Positions 1 through 11,864 of a stretch of DNA of 64,000 nt are shown piece by piece. Position 1 is the first letter of the stretch. Each line of letters starts with the position of its first letter. The notes under the pieces are model-generated. The model had not been told where the DNA came from and made no database searches. It worked only from the letters and a program-made list of their open reading frames with translations. The translations under genes were made by a program, and so were the position numbers. Source of the DNA: Sinohyriopsis cumingii (lineage: Eukaryota; Mollusca; Bivalvia; Unionida; Unionidae); contig CM068825.1 in NCBI GenBank assembly GCA_028554795.2, positions 92,598,951 to 92,662,950 on the forward strand, in the 5' to 3' direction.

Positions 1-830
1 AACAAAATACACTACAAGAAACAAAGTAACTGAATGTATGCCCTATTCCAAACTAAATACACAAGTGCAGATTCATCATTACACAACAACATTACTGTGC
101 ACATAACTCCGCCCAGATAAATTTGAACTTAGTTGCACTCTCGACATAACATTCAAAAGAAAATGGCGTGTCTAGTTAAAATTGAAATTTGGAGTCATAT
201 TGTGAATGAATGCACATTACAACAACTTTTCCATTTGATCTGGAATGAATAGATTTTGGTATTTTTTTTTCGATTCTACGAAATTTCATGATTATGAACT
301 AGATTTATATGTGACAATTCCACATGAAATACATCAGATTGAAGAGGCAAGGGAGAAGCGTGTTGACCTGCTTATTTGTTTCTGTTTCTGTCATTGAATG
401 TTTTAAATCATAATGTGGGGAAATTATGAAGTCTTTCAATTGCAATTATCAAATAGAAGCTATGGAATTTAATGCTTATTTCATTTTGAGTGCAGTAAGG
501 AGGATGTAATTGCATTTATGTTCGAAATTACAGTACAATTTTGAAATGTATAATCAAGATGACATAGCTCATGTAATTCGGATTTGCAGAACTAAGAAAG
601 TACAGATGTAAAACTAAGTATCTTTTTTTGCCATTTTTATTACCAGCTAAAGAAGACAGTTTATGCCTTTTCACTTGTATGTTATTTGTAAGGACCCTTT
701 CTTGCGTCTACTGTACAGCTAGCCTTAATCCGAAACATTGCAGTGTTTCCCTTTACGCACATTTGTGCATCTTGGATGCACGCTGGAGAAAATTGATGCA
801 CACATTTTGTTGCCGTGCATTTTTTTGATG
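1..830 (+). repeat. Interspersed repeat, inverted relative of 15.9-16.5 kb
   Basis: Several stretches match the reverse complement of 15900-16500: around 120-215 against 16400-16490, around 635-650 (ACCAGCTAAAG) against 16145-16165, and the GCTAGCCT block near 718 against 16050. The order is preserved, so this is one repeat family in opposite orientation rather than chance. No coding potential was recognised. It lies in the EPRS1 intron upstream of the first visible exon, and the left boundary is outside the window. Confidence 0.5.
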
Positions 831-2080
831 CAAAGGATTTGCATAATTGGATCAGGATTTATTTAATATCCAATGCATTGGAAGAAGGGTTGCATCGTGT
901 ATACTTCGAGCATAGGCATTGACTGGTTACCTGCTTGTTTACTCCCTGTGTTGCGCTCCTCTATTCGTATAGCAGAGTGCAATGCAGGGAACATATGAAA
1001 TAAGGAACCAGACTAGCAATGTTATGACAGAGTAGCTTCCCCTAATCTTGCAAGCTCTCACGCGATTTCCACTGAGTCCAGCAAGATGTCATCTTGATGT
1101 TTAACCGCAATGCTTGTTGCACTAGAAAGTGATCTCCAGTTTGAAACATTGTGCACTAAAAATCATTAGCGAAGAAAGTGAAAGAAGCAGAACACAAAAG
1201 AGTAACTGTGGATCTAACTTACAATGAAAAATGGAGAAAATAATTCCCTTGACTGGAATACGGCACATTAGGATTACCGGTGTGACTTCTGTTCGCGTGA
1301 TTGCAAAGACGGCAGAAGTAATCCTTTCCTGACAGGGTTTAAGAATTTTTACAAATCTGCCCTTGTTCACCACAAGATATCCTGAGAACACATTATAACC
1401 CAACACATTATTTCACAACAAAGAAATCGGTAAACTTGCTGAGACAAGTGCGTTTATTTGGATTACACAGTCTGGGGGTCATTGCAGATTTTGTTGGTTT
1501 TTAACTTTGCTGCAATAAAAGAAAGATCTTAAAGTTCAAGTGTAACTTATTAGAAACAAGATGAATCATTATCCTCCTTGATTTTCTGATAAATTTGTTC
1601 TAGGACGAAGTACAATGAAACTAATGATAGTACACATTTTATGACAGGCAGTAAATTAACTGCCATTTGGTTAAAAAGATTTATTAGGCTTTTTGTATTG
1701 ACTTGTATGTAATGTGTTAGTGTATAATATTGTTTCAAAAAGATTATAAGGAGACTGTTAAAAGTACGACTTTAGAAGAAAAATGAACCAATAAAATTAT
1801 TCTTTGAAAGGACAATGCATTTGTTTGTTAATTGTACATGTTGGTTTATTTGTGTGTTGTGCAAGTTGCAGTATCCTATTTCAAGCTGAAAAAGTACAAG
1901 TCAGATGAAAATTTGTCAGTACATTTTTGACCTACACATGTATTTTATTTGACCCCCAGTTCTGACACCAAGGTTTTTTTTTACCCTCAGTTTTAAACCC
2001 CAGTGGGATACACTGACATTGTATCAAAAAGTTAATGCAGTACGTGCCAAAGCAGCTGGTATGTGGGAGTCAATGAAACA
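831..2080. other. Intron, nothing recognised
   Basis: AT-rich intronic sequence. No exon of the upstream GluRS body was found here in any + frame, and no clear terminal repeats or tandem array were seen. Confidence 0.5.
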
Positions 2081-2084
2081 TCTG

Positions 2085-2866
2085 CACACCTGCCAACTAT
2101 TACAATTTTGCTGTATGTCATACAAAAATTATCCTTAAAATACTGACTTAAGGCATACTAGCAAAAGCTATGGAAAAATGATTGTTGCTGAAAAATCCAG
2201 ATAATTGGTTCATCCATGTTGTATTTCAATCTGGGTTTCATCTTAGATTTAGTGAAATTAGTCAGGGAACCAGACTAACTTTACAGCAGCACCCCAGATA
2301 CTTGAAACTGCACCTATTTGTTCATGTGAAGCGTCTGCATGATCAAACTGTTGATTATAGAATTTTTTTAAATGGCATCTAGAAAGCAATGCATTAAGAT
2401 GAAAGGGAAAATAAGCTTCAAGAAAAGTGTTAATAATCAACACAGAAGAATAAAATGGAGTATTTAGATTCTTGTGAATAAAAGCTGAAAAGGACACAAT
2501 TACGCTTATTGGACATCACATGCCAATTTAAGTAAGTCTCGTGGCTGAAAATATGAATGCTGTCATCATGTGAAATGGAAATGAATTTCCAAGAATTATG
2601 TAAAGTTGAGAGGTAGCAAAAAGCCATTGAGCTGCATAGGGCTTGGAACTAGAGTTTGTGCAACTGTACTAGTGGTAAATAAAGTACGTGTACTTTACAA
2701 ACTTTTCAGTTGAACATAATGTTTATCGTCGATACGTCAAACTTTTAATTACATTTTCCAGCTTTACAATAGCAGTTATTGATATTTTCTTACACCTTAC
2801 TGAAAACTGGTCAATCTTATGGAAAAAAAATCAGCTGCCTTACTGAGACGAACTGGTCAGGGTTGG
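2085..2866 (+). mobile_element. Transposon-like repeat, paralogous to 62.83-63.76 kb
   Basis: This block matches 62830-63765 almost end to end, for example GATAATTGGTTCATCC, AGAAAAGTGTTAATAATCAA and the closing CACCTTACTGAAAACTGGTC. The left edge resembles a TGCCAAC-type hAT terminus. The distal copy continues into a hAT-transposase-like reading frame after 63765, while this copy is interrupted at 2869 by another element. It lacks the SINE found inside the distal copy, so it preserves the empty site. Confidence 0.6.
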
Positions 2867-2869
2867 TAC

Positions 2870-4075
2870 ATAGCTGCCAACCCTCACGAATTTGGTGTGA
2901 ATTTCATGACTTTTTCAGCGATTCACAGATTCACGCTGCAGGCCAAAAATTCACGAATTCTTCAATTCTCAATTATTTTAAATATTTAATAAAATAACCG
3001 ATTTCCCGTTAAACACTAGTCATGATATTCGCAGTTGCCAAAACGATCCGGTATTGCTGGTCGCGATATTAGTAGAACTACAGCCAAGTAGTACAGTGGG
3101 CCTGGTAGCAAGCATTTTAGCCTATTTTATTTTATATGTATAAGAGTAGTTTTACAAATGCTTTTGAGAGAAACTGGGACCTAACTGGAATTTTGCTCCG
3201 CGCATGCGTCACCAGCACTGATTTGAGTTACTGTTCAGCATCGCATGTAAGATCTTGAAAATGTCTTAACCACCAAGGAAAAATAAATGTATTGCTCAAA
3301 AAGTGAAGTTTAATTTGGAATATATCAAAAATTGGCCGTACATTCTGCCATTAAACATTGATATACGTCATGGTTTTTGCACTCGGTGTGTCCCAAAGAC
3401 ACAGTCACAGAGACGATGTGAGGAAGCATATCGGTCGCAAAAAACCTGTAGAAGTTGGGGAAATTAAGAATTCGCAGATTTCGGCTCTGGAATATTTTAA
3501 GCCACCGGCAGAAGACCTGCAAGCTACCAATGCTGAAGCATTATTTGTGCGTTTTCTTGTTGAACACAATCTACCTTTATCAGCTGGAGACTATGCTAAA
3601 CATTTGTTCTGACAAATATTCCCGGACTTGAACATTGCTTCCAAACTTTCCTGTGTAAGAATCAAAAGTGCTGCAGCTCCTGTGTATTCCTCACAGCAAC
3701 AGTGATAGCAAAGAGTATTTTCTCTAGTGAGGAAAAATAAGATAGACTTTAGGGCCTCCTTAGCTGCAGAAAATTTGTCAGCAATTTTAGTCGCCAAGAT
3801 CAACCAGCAGGCAAGAAGTATGAACTGTTTAGAAAACAAATTTACGATCAAGCTTTTAAGGAAGTTCAAGTCTGCCATAGTATCATGTCTTGATAAATAA
3901 ATATTTCTGCATTTATGTAGTGTTTTAGTTTTATATTGCGATCTTGATATAGTGTAGTATTGATGGTCAGAATGGATGGAGTTATGGTCATGGTATTTTT
4001 CACTAATTCATGTCCAAATTCACGACTTTTTAGCCCTATTTTCACTAATTGTGAGCCTGGAAGGTTGGCAGCTAT
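2870..4075 (+). mobile_element. hAT-like element with BED-finger fragment
   Basis: The ends are inverted repeats, ATAGCTGCCAACC at 2870 and its complement GGTTGGCAGCTAT at 4063-4075, extended by similar GTGA/TCAC-rich sequence inside. The flanks GTTGGTAC and GTTGGCAG (8 bp, 6 matches) look like an aged hAT target duplication. The interior, from about 3320 to 3890, encodes broken pieces of a hAT N-terminus: a C-x2-C ... H-x4-5-H BED-type finger (HGFCTRC, then VRKHIGRKK after a frameshift) and a downstream helical segment (FLVEHNLPLSAGDYAKHLF). Frameshifts, stops and the absence of a catalytic core make it non-functional and non-autonomous. Confidence 0.65.
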
Positions 4076-4083
4076 GTTGGCAG

Positions 4084-4440
4084 GTTTGCATCTGCTTTAC
4101 TTCATTCAGAAACAAATGTAATCAACCAAAACGTAAATCGCCTACTACACGAGTGTACATAATTTGTTTACAAATCAAAAGTGCTGGCATCTGTGTCCAT
4201 TGTTTGTTTACAATAGAAAGTAGTTCCTTTATGCACGTGAATACAATATGAAGTAGTTGTGCAATATCATAAAATACTGAACAATTTGGACAATCTAAAG
4301 TTAACGGAGAAAAAAAAATGAGCATATAATAATGAGTATTAAGTTGAATACAGCTGCAAACAACATAGAACCTAATCTGCCATGATATAATGCACTGGTG
4401 AATTTGAGTCATTGGAGTTTAATATGAGTTATAAGAAGAA
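4084..4440 (-). repeat. Interspersed repeat, inverted relative of 15.36-15.59 kb
   Basis: The reverse complement of this block resembles 15358-15590: shared TTATATGCTCAT, CTCCGTTAACTTTA, TTTTATGAT and CACGTGCA landmarks occur in the same order. Together with 1-830 it suggests that the sequence splitting the satellite at 15.36-16.79 kb is a shortened, inverted copy of the repeat at the left of this window. Confidence 0.5.
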
Positions 4441-4462
4441 CAAAAGCTGGTGCATGCTATAA

Positions 4463-4720
4463 CAGCAGTTGTTGCGGCTAACCATTATTCGGCTTATGGG
4501 ATGGCCTGTTGTCTATTGTCCATCGTCTTATCAGTCTGTTCACACAGTTTTGTTATTACTACTCCACATTAAAAAATATGTGGTTTTCAGTAAAAGACTT
4601 CTTATGATGTCTAGTTAGTCCTAAATGAAAATGGTGCCAATCTTGTATCCAATATTGGTGTCTGGTTTGTCTTAAATGAAAATGCTGCTGATCTCACACC
4701 CACTCCAGCAGCTTATTTGA
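4463..4720 (+). repeat. Interspersed repeat family X
   Basis: This family has landmarks GCTTATGGGATGGCCTGTTG, 'GTCCTAAATGAAAATG' and 'GCCAtcTTGAAAATCTT'. The same landmarks recur at about 20.85-21.05, 35.45-35.75, 40.09-40.44, 51.43-51.69, 51.97-52.70 and 60.88-61.43 kb. It is non-coding. The family includes internal tandem copies of a roughly 130-150 bp module. Confidence 0.55.
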
Positions 4721-5180
4721 AAATCTTATTGCTTAAGAATGTCAGATGGTTTCAGTTCTTGACATTTAAAAAGAAGAAATGGTCTTATCTTGAATTCCTG
4801 GAATTCTTTTTAGGCAGTAGAGCATCCGACCCTTCAAGAGATTCTTGTTTTATATAATATACAGCATCGTGTTTTATTTAATCCATCACAGTTGGTGTTT
4901 ATTTCATATTTGGTTTTTTTATAAACACAAAACAATTTAAAATAGACGACTTGATGAGTGGATTTTGATGTAAATGGAATTAGTATATTCAAAGTAAATT
5001 GGCAAGAATATGTTGCTTAGGTATAATTAAGACAAGCTTTTGCTTACTATATATTTTTTATATTAGGCAATGTGCCAGGAAATCACTAAAATTTTTTACA
5101 GTGACTTGGTTTCTCTTTGAATGACTAGTTTCTTGAAGTAGCTAGATCTGTATTTTCTAAAATGTTGGGCCCTTACATGC
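4721..5180. other. Intron, nothing recognised
   Basis: AT-rich intron without a recognisable repeat, exon or RNA gene. Confidence 0.4.
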
Positions 5181-5184
5181 TGTG

Positions 5185-5725
5185 CGTTGTAGAATAGGCA
5201 TGGTGTGCCATCCAGCATGTCTTAAAAGGCAATTAATGGGGACAAGAATCACAATGGGTCAGTGATTACATGCTGGACTTGTGATTCAGATGGTGTGGGT
5301 TCAAATCCTACTGGGATCCTTACAGGCTGCAGGATGTAGAATAGGCTAGGTATGCCACCCATCATGTCTTAAGAGGCGACTTGTGGAGACAGGAGCCACA
5401 GTGGTTCAGTGGTTAGCAGGTTGGACTTGTGATTCAGATGGTGTGGATTCAAATCCTACTGGGATCCTTACAGGCTGCAGGATGTAGAATAGGCTAGGTG
5501 TGCCACCCAGCATGTCTTAAGAAGCAACTTGTGGAGACAGGAGCCACAGTGGTTCAGTGGTTAGCAGGTTGGACTTGTGATTCAGATGGTGTGGATTCGA
5601 ATCTTACCATCTGATCAGTCCAGGTCAGCTACTCTAGTGTGCCACAAGGGAAGGCAATTTACTCAAACTGCCTCAGCAATAAATATAACTTCTTTATCTT
5701 GCTGTGCCATAAAACAGAAAAATCA
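5185..5725 (+). mobile_element. tRNA-derived SINE with three tandem tRNA-like heads
   Basis: A unit of 147-148 bp repeats three times (landmark GTAGAATAGG at 5189, 5336 and 5484, with a tRNA-like section after each). Each unit has an A-box-like GTTCAGTGGTTAGCAGG and a B-box-like GGTTCAAATCC or GGATTCGAATC, the two internal RNA polymerase III promoter boxes. Only the last unit is followed by the SINE body (CAAGGGAAGGCAATTTACTC...) and an A-rich tail. The heads have no acceptor stem that folds convincingly, so they are not tRNA genes. Confidence 0.65.
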
Positions 5726-6564
5726 AGCAAAAAAACGGTAGTAAAATGAGAGTGCAAAATAGTACCCAGATTTGGCGCAAAATCTGAATTATCTGGTTTC
5801 AACTTATATTGTGAAAGTAAGTTTACACTGAGATCATTCCAACTGAGATGAGTGGTGAAAATTTTTGAATGAAGATTGACATTGGCATCATGCTAAGAAC
5901 GGTAACTCTACTAATCTGTACTGAAACTCAGTTACATATTTAAATGCAGTGTAGGTGTTTGTTATTTTAAAGTCATATTATTTTTAAATCAAATTTTAAC
6001 TACTATTTTAAAAAATCAAATAACCTGTTGAATGTCTTTACCCAGATACTTTTAATGGTATTTCATTACAAACATTATATCCTAAAATTGGTCAAAACTT
6101 GACCTGAAAGTTTAATATGATAGAGTTACCACTGCTTGACGCTCTTGTATCTGCATTGACTAAAAAAAATTTAAATCAAAGAGTAGCTCTATGTTTACGA
6201 TGCAGTATTATTGCAATGGTTAGTGAAGGATAACTTCCTTGTAAATGTGTTGGAAAAATTGGGGGAAGCGTGAAAAGGCTAACAATTAGATATGACCTTT
6301 TAAAATTAAAATTTTCTAAACTGTTGTTAAGGTTGTTTATGGACTTGTCATCAAGCATGGGCTTATCATTAGAAAATCACTGAACATTAAGGTGCCTATT
6401 ATTCAGTAATACAGTTCACCTTTATTAGACAATTGCCAATAAAACATGGTTTTTTCAAAGACAGGCGATCTCTAAGACACACCCCCCCCCACACACACCC
6501 CACACCCCCGCTACGTACTGAATAAAGATTTTAATAATGCATTGGTAATTTTTTATTTAAACAG
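5726..6564. other. Intron, nothing recognised except a C-rich tract
   Basis: Non-coding intron leading to the acceptor at 6564. A C/CA-rich simple repeat sits at about 6480-6510. Confidence 0.4.
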
Positions 6565-6723
6565 GACTATAAGAAAACTCAGAAAATCACCTGGCTGGGT
6601 TATACAAAATGCACTGAGGGGTCCTTCACTCCCACCATATGTGTCCAACTGGATCACATCATTACTAAACCAGTTTTGGGCAAAGATGAGGACTTCAAGG
6701 CCTATATAAACAGAGACTCCAAG
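6565..6723 (+). CDS. EPRS1: EPRS1 exon: GluRS C-terminal beta-barrel, part 1
   Basis: This exon encodes 53 residues (start [12 protein letters not shown], end AYINRDSK) of the C-terminal tRNA-binding beta-barrel of glutamyl-tRNA synthetase, within the bifunctional Glu-Pro-tRNA synthetase. That cytosolic enzyme charges tRNA-Glu and tRNA-Pro and in animals belongs to the multisynthetase complex. The [11 protein letters not shown] segment is diagnostic of animal EPRS rather than GlnRS. The boundaries are a pyrimidine-rich tract plus ACAG acceptor and a GTAAAG donor. It is phase 0 at both ends, and the next exon continues KEVEMLGDP as the family requires. The GluRS catalytic core is not in the window, so this is an internal exon of a gene starting upstream. 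Confidence 0.95.
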
Positions 6724-7073
6724 GTAAAGTATGCTGTTAAAATTTACATATGGACACCCATAAATGTATGTAGCAATTATACCCATATTAAATCAGACTG
6801 TAAAATATTATTCATTGTATAGAAATGAAACCTGCGTTAAGAGACATTGCCAGGTAAAGAATACTTTTTCATGGTTGGTATTTAGATCAAAAGCTTATGG
6901 TTAGGTGATTGATGAGAATAATTAAAAATGTGTTGGTAAAGTCAGTGTTTCATCATGATTTTCCAAAATGAAGGATTGCAGTATTGTCCTTACAGAAATT
7001 TGTCTTGTACCTTTAATTTTTAAAATTTTCACTGAATCACATCCAGAGATAGTGTGTATTTAATAATTGGTAT

Positions 7074-7238
7074 GCAGTATTAAAGGCTCAGTTTTGTTGA
7101 CACTGTACCAGTAGACAGTATCAAAGACTTAATTGTGTTGACACTGTACCAGTGGGCAGCATTAAAGACTTGATTCTCTTTGACACTGTACCAGTAGGCA
7201 TCATTAAAAACTTGATTGTGTTGACACTGTACCAGTCA
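7074..7238 (+). repeat. Minisatellite, about 51-bp unit, four copies
   Basis: TTGACACTGTACCAGT occurs four times at a spacing of about 50-53 bp, separated by ..GGCA.CATTAAAGACTTGATT-like sequence. Purely intronic. Confidence 0.75.
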
Positions 7239-7705
7239 ATGATGGCATGTGTATAAGTATTATGTAAATCAGGTGTGACAGACATGTCTCAAAATTTACA
7301 CCATTGTTATGAAAACATTGACTACCCTTTAAAGACCCATATTTCAGCAAGATGTCTGTACATGCAAGTATACTTCCTTGTCATTAATGTACTGAAGTTT
7401 TCTTCAGTAAGTACAGTATCTCAGTAGAAGCTTATGCTTTACAAGTCTTCCATATTTTAGCATGTCCCAAGCACCTACAAAATCAGACCATAAATGTGCC
7501 TGTAAAAATATTGGACATTTTGGGATGAATGCAACTTCCCCATATATTGGTATTTAGTATCTCTAGATGAATTTGTTGTATTTTTAAATTGTTTGCAATC
7601 ATTTCTAATCATTATCTTGATTATGATTTATTGGTTCTGATGAATCAATCATCTTTAAATTTCAACCAATTCCCAAAGCTAAAAAACTTTTTAAGCCTGT
7701 CGATA
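7239..7705. other. Intron, nothing recognised
   Basis: No exon, RNA gene or repeat recognised between the minisatellite and the TA tract. Confidence 0.4.
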
Positions 7706-7707
7706 TA

Positions 7708-7709
<2 letters not shown>

Positions 7710-7774
<65 letters not shown>
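7710..7774. repeat. (TA)n microsatellite
   Basis: An uninterrupted TA dinucleotide run of about 65 bp, one of four long TA tracts in the window. Confidence 0.95.
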
Positions 7775-7779
<5 letters not shown>

Positions 7780-7889
7780 TGTCAGTGCAGTACCGTGATA
7801 TTAAACTTGCATAAAATGTGAAAACACTTATTGATAAATGCTGTTATTGCATGTAAGTGTAATAGCATCAACAATAATTGTATGTTTCT

Positions 7890-8560
7890 CATCCAGAATT
7901 ATGTTTGATCAGCGGTCAAGAAATATGGAGGGGGCTGTTGTAGAAAAACTTTGGGCCTAACCTTCCTGAAAATATTCTTTTTTAAAAACACAACCATGTC
8001 AGGGGGTTTGGAAGTGCCAAATAGTGTTTCTTGTGTGACATGGTATGTTATGGCTGAGTCTTTTTCAGCTGTTGGCAGCTACGATGTTGTACATTTGCCT
8101 AATTTTGTGGATGACTTGGTCTTCTTAGGCGTAAGGAAGAACCCGCTCTGATTTGGCGGTCAAAATGATCAAAGGTCACGATTATTTATTTTTATGGGAA
8201 GAAGGAAAAATGGTTTCCGCACAATGATATTAACTGGATATTACAATTGTGAACCAAATTTTGTTCATGGTTTGCACTTGGGAGACAGACAATTTTTGAT
8301 TTGATGTTTGAAAGATCATTGGTCAAAGTCACAGAGTAATAGAAAAAATATGGTTTCAGCAAAGAAATTTAAGTTATCAACCATGTATTTAACAAGTATA
8401 TTTTACTAGATTGTGAATGACTTGCATTTGGTAAGAAGTATCCTATTGATTTAGGGGTGAAAAGATCAAAGATTGAGGTCATTGTGGCTCTAAGAAAAAT
8501 TAGTTTTGCAGAATAATATTTGTTCAAGAGTAAGTTCCTTGACAAAAGTTTGTTGATGGC
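7890..8560 (+). repeat. Interspersed repeat family Y (tandem modules)
   Basis: Degenerate modules recur about every 160-200 bp with landmarks TCAAAGGTCA..., 'aaaaATGGTTTcaGCACAATaATATTA' and 'GaAtGGCTTGCACTTGG'. The same modules occur at about 22.9-23.45 kb. No coding potential was recognised; the open frame at 7951 is a by-product. Confidence 0.5.
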
Positions 8561-8766
8561 TAATTATAAGAAACAAGAATAAACTCAGTAATATTGGAAA
8601 GTGCATAAAATCCACATGCACTCGCCTAACTGTTAAACTTTAGAATTTTTAATTTAATTTTCATGTTGTTTAAATGTTTGGACTATCATCATGCAGCAGA
8701 TAGTCTGTGCTTGAGTGATTTTTTTGTCTAAGAACACAGACTAAACAGTAATTTTGAATTTTTCAG

Positions 8767-8879
8767 AAAGAGGTAGAGATGTTGGGTGATCCCCATTTGA
8801 AGACATTGAAGAAAGGGGAGGTAATCCAATTGCAAAGACGTGGATATTATATCTGTGATCAGCCTTATGAGCCAGTAAG
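8767..8879 (+). CDS. EPRS1: EPRS1 exon: GluRS C-terminal beta-barrel, part 2
   Basis: The exon encodes 37 full codons ([20 protein letters not shown], then [17 protein letters not shown]) plus two bases of a split codon. The 'KKGxxIQLQRRGxxICDQPY' pattern is the conserved end of the class Ic synthetase anticodon-binding barrel in animal EPRS. Acceptor is TTTCAG and donor is GTGAGC. The split codon AG+T becomes Ser across the junction to the exon at 10995, which confirms both ends. There is no frameshift or stop. Confidence 0.95.
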
Positions 8880-9079
8880 GTGAGCTGACAGTCACTATAA
8901 AGTATAGAAAGGACACTTGATTGCATTATAAGTCATTCATTTTTATCCCCATTATTTTTGTATTTTGTTGCAATCTTTCTAAATGTGTCTAGGTGTGGAT
9001 AACTGCAGACATAAAAAAGGCTGCGTTTGCTTAGTGTGCACTACTTTTACATGAATATACAGATGTTAGAAAGTTACTG

Positions 9080-10730
9080 ATACAATCATGACAGGAGGAA
9101 GGGGCATGCATCTTCCTCTTCATCACTGGGTGAAACTCCACCATTCCTAGCAGGGGTCTGTAGAACTTTCTGATGTGGGGAAATCATGAACTCATTTAAG
9201 GGGAAGGTATATGGCTGTTTCCAGGATATGGAAATTGCCTGCATTCACAAGGGTGGGATCTCTTACCCTTAGAGGAACGTTGTCAGGTCCTGTGAGGGAA
9301 GGATCCTTGGCACTTAATGGTGGAGGGAAGTCTACATATCCTATTAGTGAGTTCTGCCTTTTTGATGCAAAGTTTAGCCTTCTTCATTGGCAATGTGCAG
9401 ATGTTAAGGTCATTAAATGCCTGTCAGTAGGTTAGGCAATTAATATGGGTCATGTTGGGCATTGGGTTTAGGCACCGTCATTGCACTAGGTACTCTTGAC
9501 CTCTGGTCATGGGAAAGTGATCAACTTAATATGCTGCGATCCCCGATGCTGCTGTTTAGTTCTTTTGTGAAATGGGATCCAGGGTTTGATCACACTAGGT
9601 TCAGGAAAGGGTGATCAGACTCCTTTCTCAATATTACTGTTCAACTCCCATGGGTTTGAGGACTCTCACCACCTGTGCTGAGAATTGCTCTTGCCATATC
9701 TCCCTTTCCTCTCATGTTACCATGGTTGATTTTCCAATGGCTCCATGATTTACTAGATGAGGAAGACCAAAGACCATCCCCATCCCTTCCAGCCTCATAA
9801 TTAAAGAAAAAGGAATGTGGCCACCACTTGCCTCTTCCTGCATTGAGAGGGGATGATCTTTTTCTTTATCCAAGGAAAAAGAAACAACAGGTTAGTCCTT
9901 TCCCTTACCATCATGAGCAGAGATAATAATGAATAGTCCTAGCTCACCTTGATAGCTAAAACATTGACAAACTCTCAAAAGGGTCTGTTGACCGATTTGA
10001 TCCCTGACGTCCCCTGCTTTTGACTCTGAAACTACTCAGATGGGAATGTCAGCAGGGATCTGAGCCTGTCACTTTCCGTATGTCCCTTGCAGTTTTAGAA
10101 CTCGAGACTTATATACTGGTTAATATAGCTCCCCACTGATATAATTTTTGGTTTCCTCCTTTAGTCTGTTGAAGGTGCTCTCAATGTCTCTGGTGGCACT
10201 GAAGAGATTGTTGGATACCATTGCCAAGACGTCAGAGCATACACTCTCAATGTTAATGACATCACGGAGAGATGCAACTGTGGAGAAATCAAGGGTTTTG
10301 GTAGAGCATTAAAGAAAACGCAAATGGAAGGGCCAATTTATAGTGATCTAAAAAGATTTGAGGGATCAACAGCACTAAGCCCATGCCGGGGTCCCAGGAT
10401 CTAATTTGGCAAGAAATTATCATGAAAGGTGAATAGGTCCTTCCCCCAAGCATTTGAAGGTAGGAATTCTGTTGATCACTCCCCCATGGTCAGACCTTAG
10501 ATGATGTGTGTGTTCTTTCTGCAATAAATGAGGGATCTTGGCTTGACTTCCAGAACCTTCACCTCTTTCCCCGATTTGGTTCCACTACCACTCCTAACTG
10601 GTATCCTTAAGGTAGGATGTGTACAGCCTTCATAACAAGTGAGCCGTAGAAAGGGTGACAAACATCCCAAGTCCCAGTTTTCATCTCCCAAACATCCTAA
10701 GTCCAGGTTTTCATCTCCAGATCTTCCTAG
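9080..10730 (+). mobile_element. Decayed DIRS-like retroelement, gag-like region (tentative)
   Basis: This stretch is less AT-rich than the surrounding intron and carries short protein-like runs without a continuous frame. The best, at about 10140-10320, reads LLKVLSMSLVALKRLLDTIA then KTSEHTLSMLMTSRRDATVE, resembling the helical 'RRDA' part of DIRS-type Gag. Composition and Pro/Ser-rich fragments resemble 57.5-58.8 kb, where a DIRS reverse transcriptase follows. No reverse transcriptase or recombinase was seen here. The assignment rests on weak similarity. Confidence 0.35.
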
Positions 10731-10994
10731 TTTAAAAAACAGGAGGAAAGTTTTTAGTCATTTTTTTACTTTTTTTTTTGTACCTTGTATACCATATTTA
10801 CATACACTTTTTTAATATTGGAACATGTAAATCTTCTAGTTATTTTACTTTATTTTGCAGACAGAAACTAAATTTTTCAGTAAAGAATTTTCTCTGTACT
10901 AAATTATAATGATTGTTTTGGATTGACAATGCACAAAAAATGGAAATATCCCAAAAATATACATACAATATGGTAGTTTCTTTTCCATCAACAG

Positions 10995-11106
10995 TCGTTA
11001 CACTGGCAGAGCAAATCCTTGTGTTCTGATCAACATTCCTGATGGCCACCAAAAGGAAATGCCAACATCTGGTTCTAAACACAAGCAAGAAGGAAGTACC
11101 AAAGGG
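10995..11106 (+). CDS. EPRS1: EPRS1 exon: end of GluRS half
   Basis: After completing the split Ser codon, this exon encodes 37 residues ([20 protein letters not shown], then [17 protein letters not shown]). The '[21 protein letters not shown]' stretch marks the end of the GluRS moiety; the Lys/Ser/Gly tail begins the flexible linker to the WHEP repeats. Acceptor is CAACAG and donor is GTATGC. It ends in phase 0, matching the phase-0 start of both WHEP exon A (17794) and its duplicate A' (21931), so either can be joined without changing frame. Confidence 0.95.
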
Positions 11107-11239
11107 GTATGCCACTTTTCTTTATGGTTCTACAATGAAAAGCATGTTTATCAAGCTTACTGAGTCTATCCAATCATATGCCCATCTATATTCTAATCCC
11201 CTGTGGATTTGAATATTAATTACTTTTGGACTTTTTGAT

Positions 11240-11312
11240 GTTATTATTCTTATTATTATTATTATTATTATTATTATTCTTTTTATTCTTCTTCTTATTA
11301 TTATTATTATTT
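11240..11312 (+). repeat. (ATT)n-rich microsatellite
   Basis: TTATTATTATT runs interrupted by CTT-rich steps. Confidence 0.85.
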
Positions 11313-11864
11313 AGGTGCCCACATTTAGGTGTGGGAGTCTTATGGTAATCACCATTTCTGTCTGCCCATCTGTTTGCACTTCTTATAATCATCAAAGCTC
11401 TGCAACCACTTCAACCATTCAATATATTCAAATGCAGTTCATTGTTTACTTTTTCTAATAGACAAAGATACTTTGCCACTCATGTTGATATAATGTTTGC
11501 ACTTCACACGTGAAATATTTCCTTATATCTGCTAAGAAAAAGCATATATCCTTTATAGATTTTTAAATAGTGTTTTGATTCTTGGTCGTAAATGAAAGTG
11601 GTGCTAATCAGAACTCCCATTTCATGGCCATTGTGATTAACTTGTAAAATGTGTTATTGCTATATCTTCAGTATTGATAGCCGAAGTGGCATAGGGTATC
11701 TTCATGATTGTTTATTTATACCCACTTTTCCTGAACAAATGGTACTATACACATTTGATTTTGCTGGAAGACTTACGTATGATACCTAATTAGTCTTAAA
11801 TAAGTGGTGCTGATCGTTGGTAGCAGTGTTGATAATCTTGTTATCACTACTTTTGGCAGTATAG

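Noticed and set aside
5240-5610. Possible tRNA genes
   Set aside because: A and B boxes are present but the cloverleaf does not close and the unit is tandem with a SINE body. The other tRNA-like heads (16.96, 18.89, 24.03, 37.95 kb) are likewise SINE heads.
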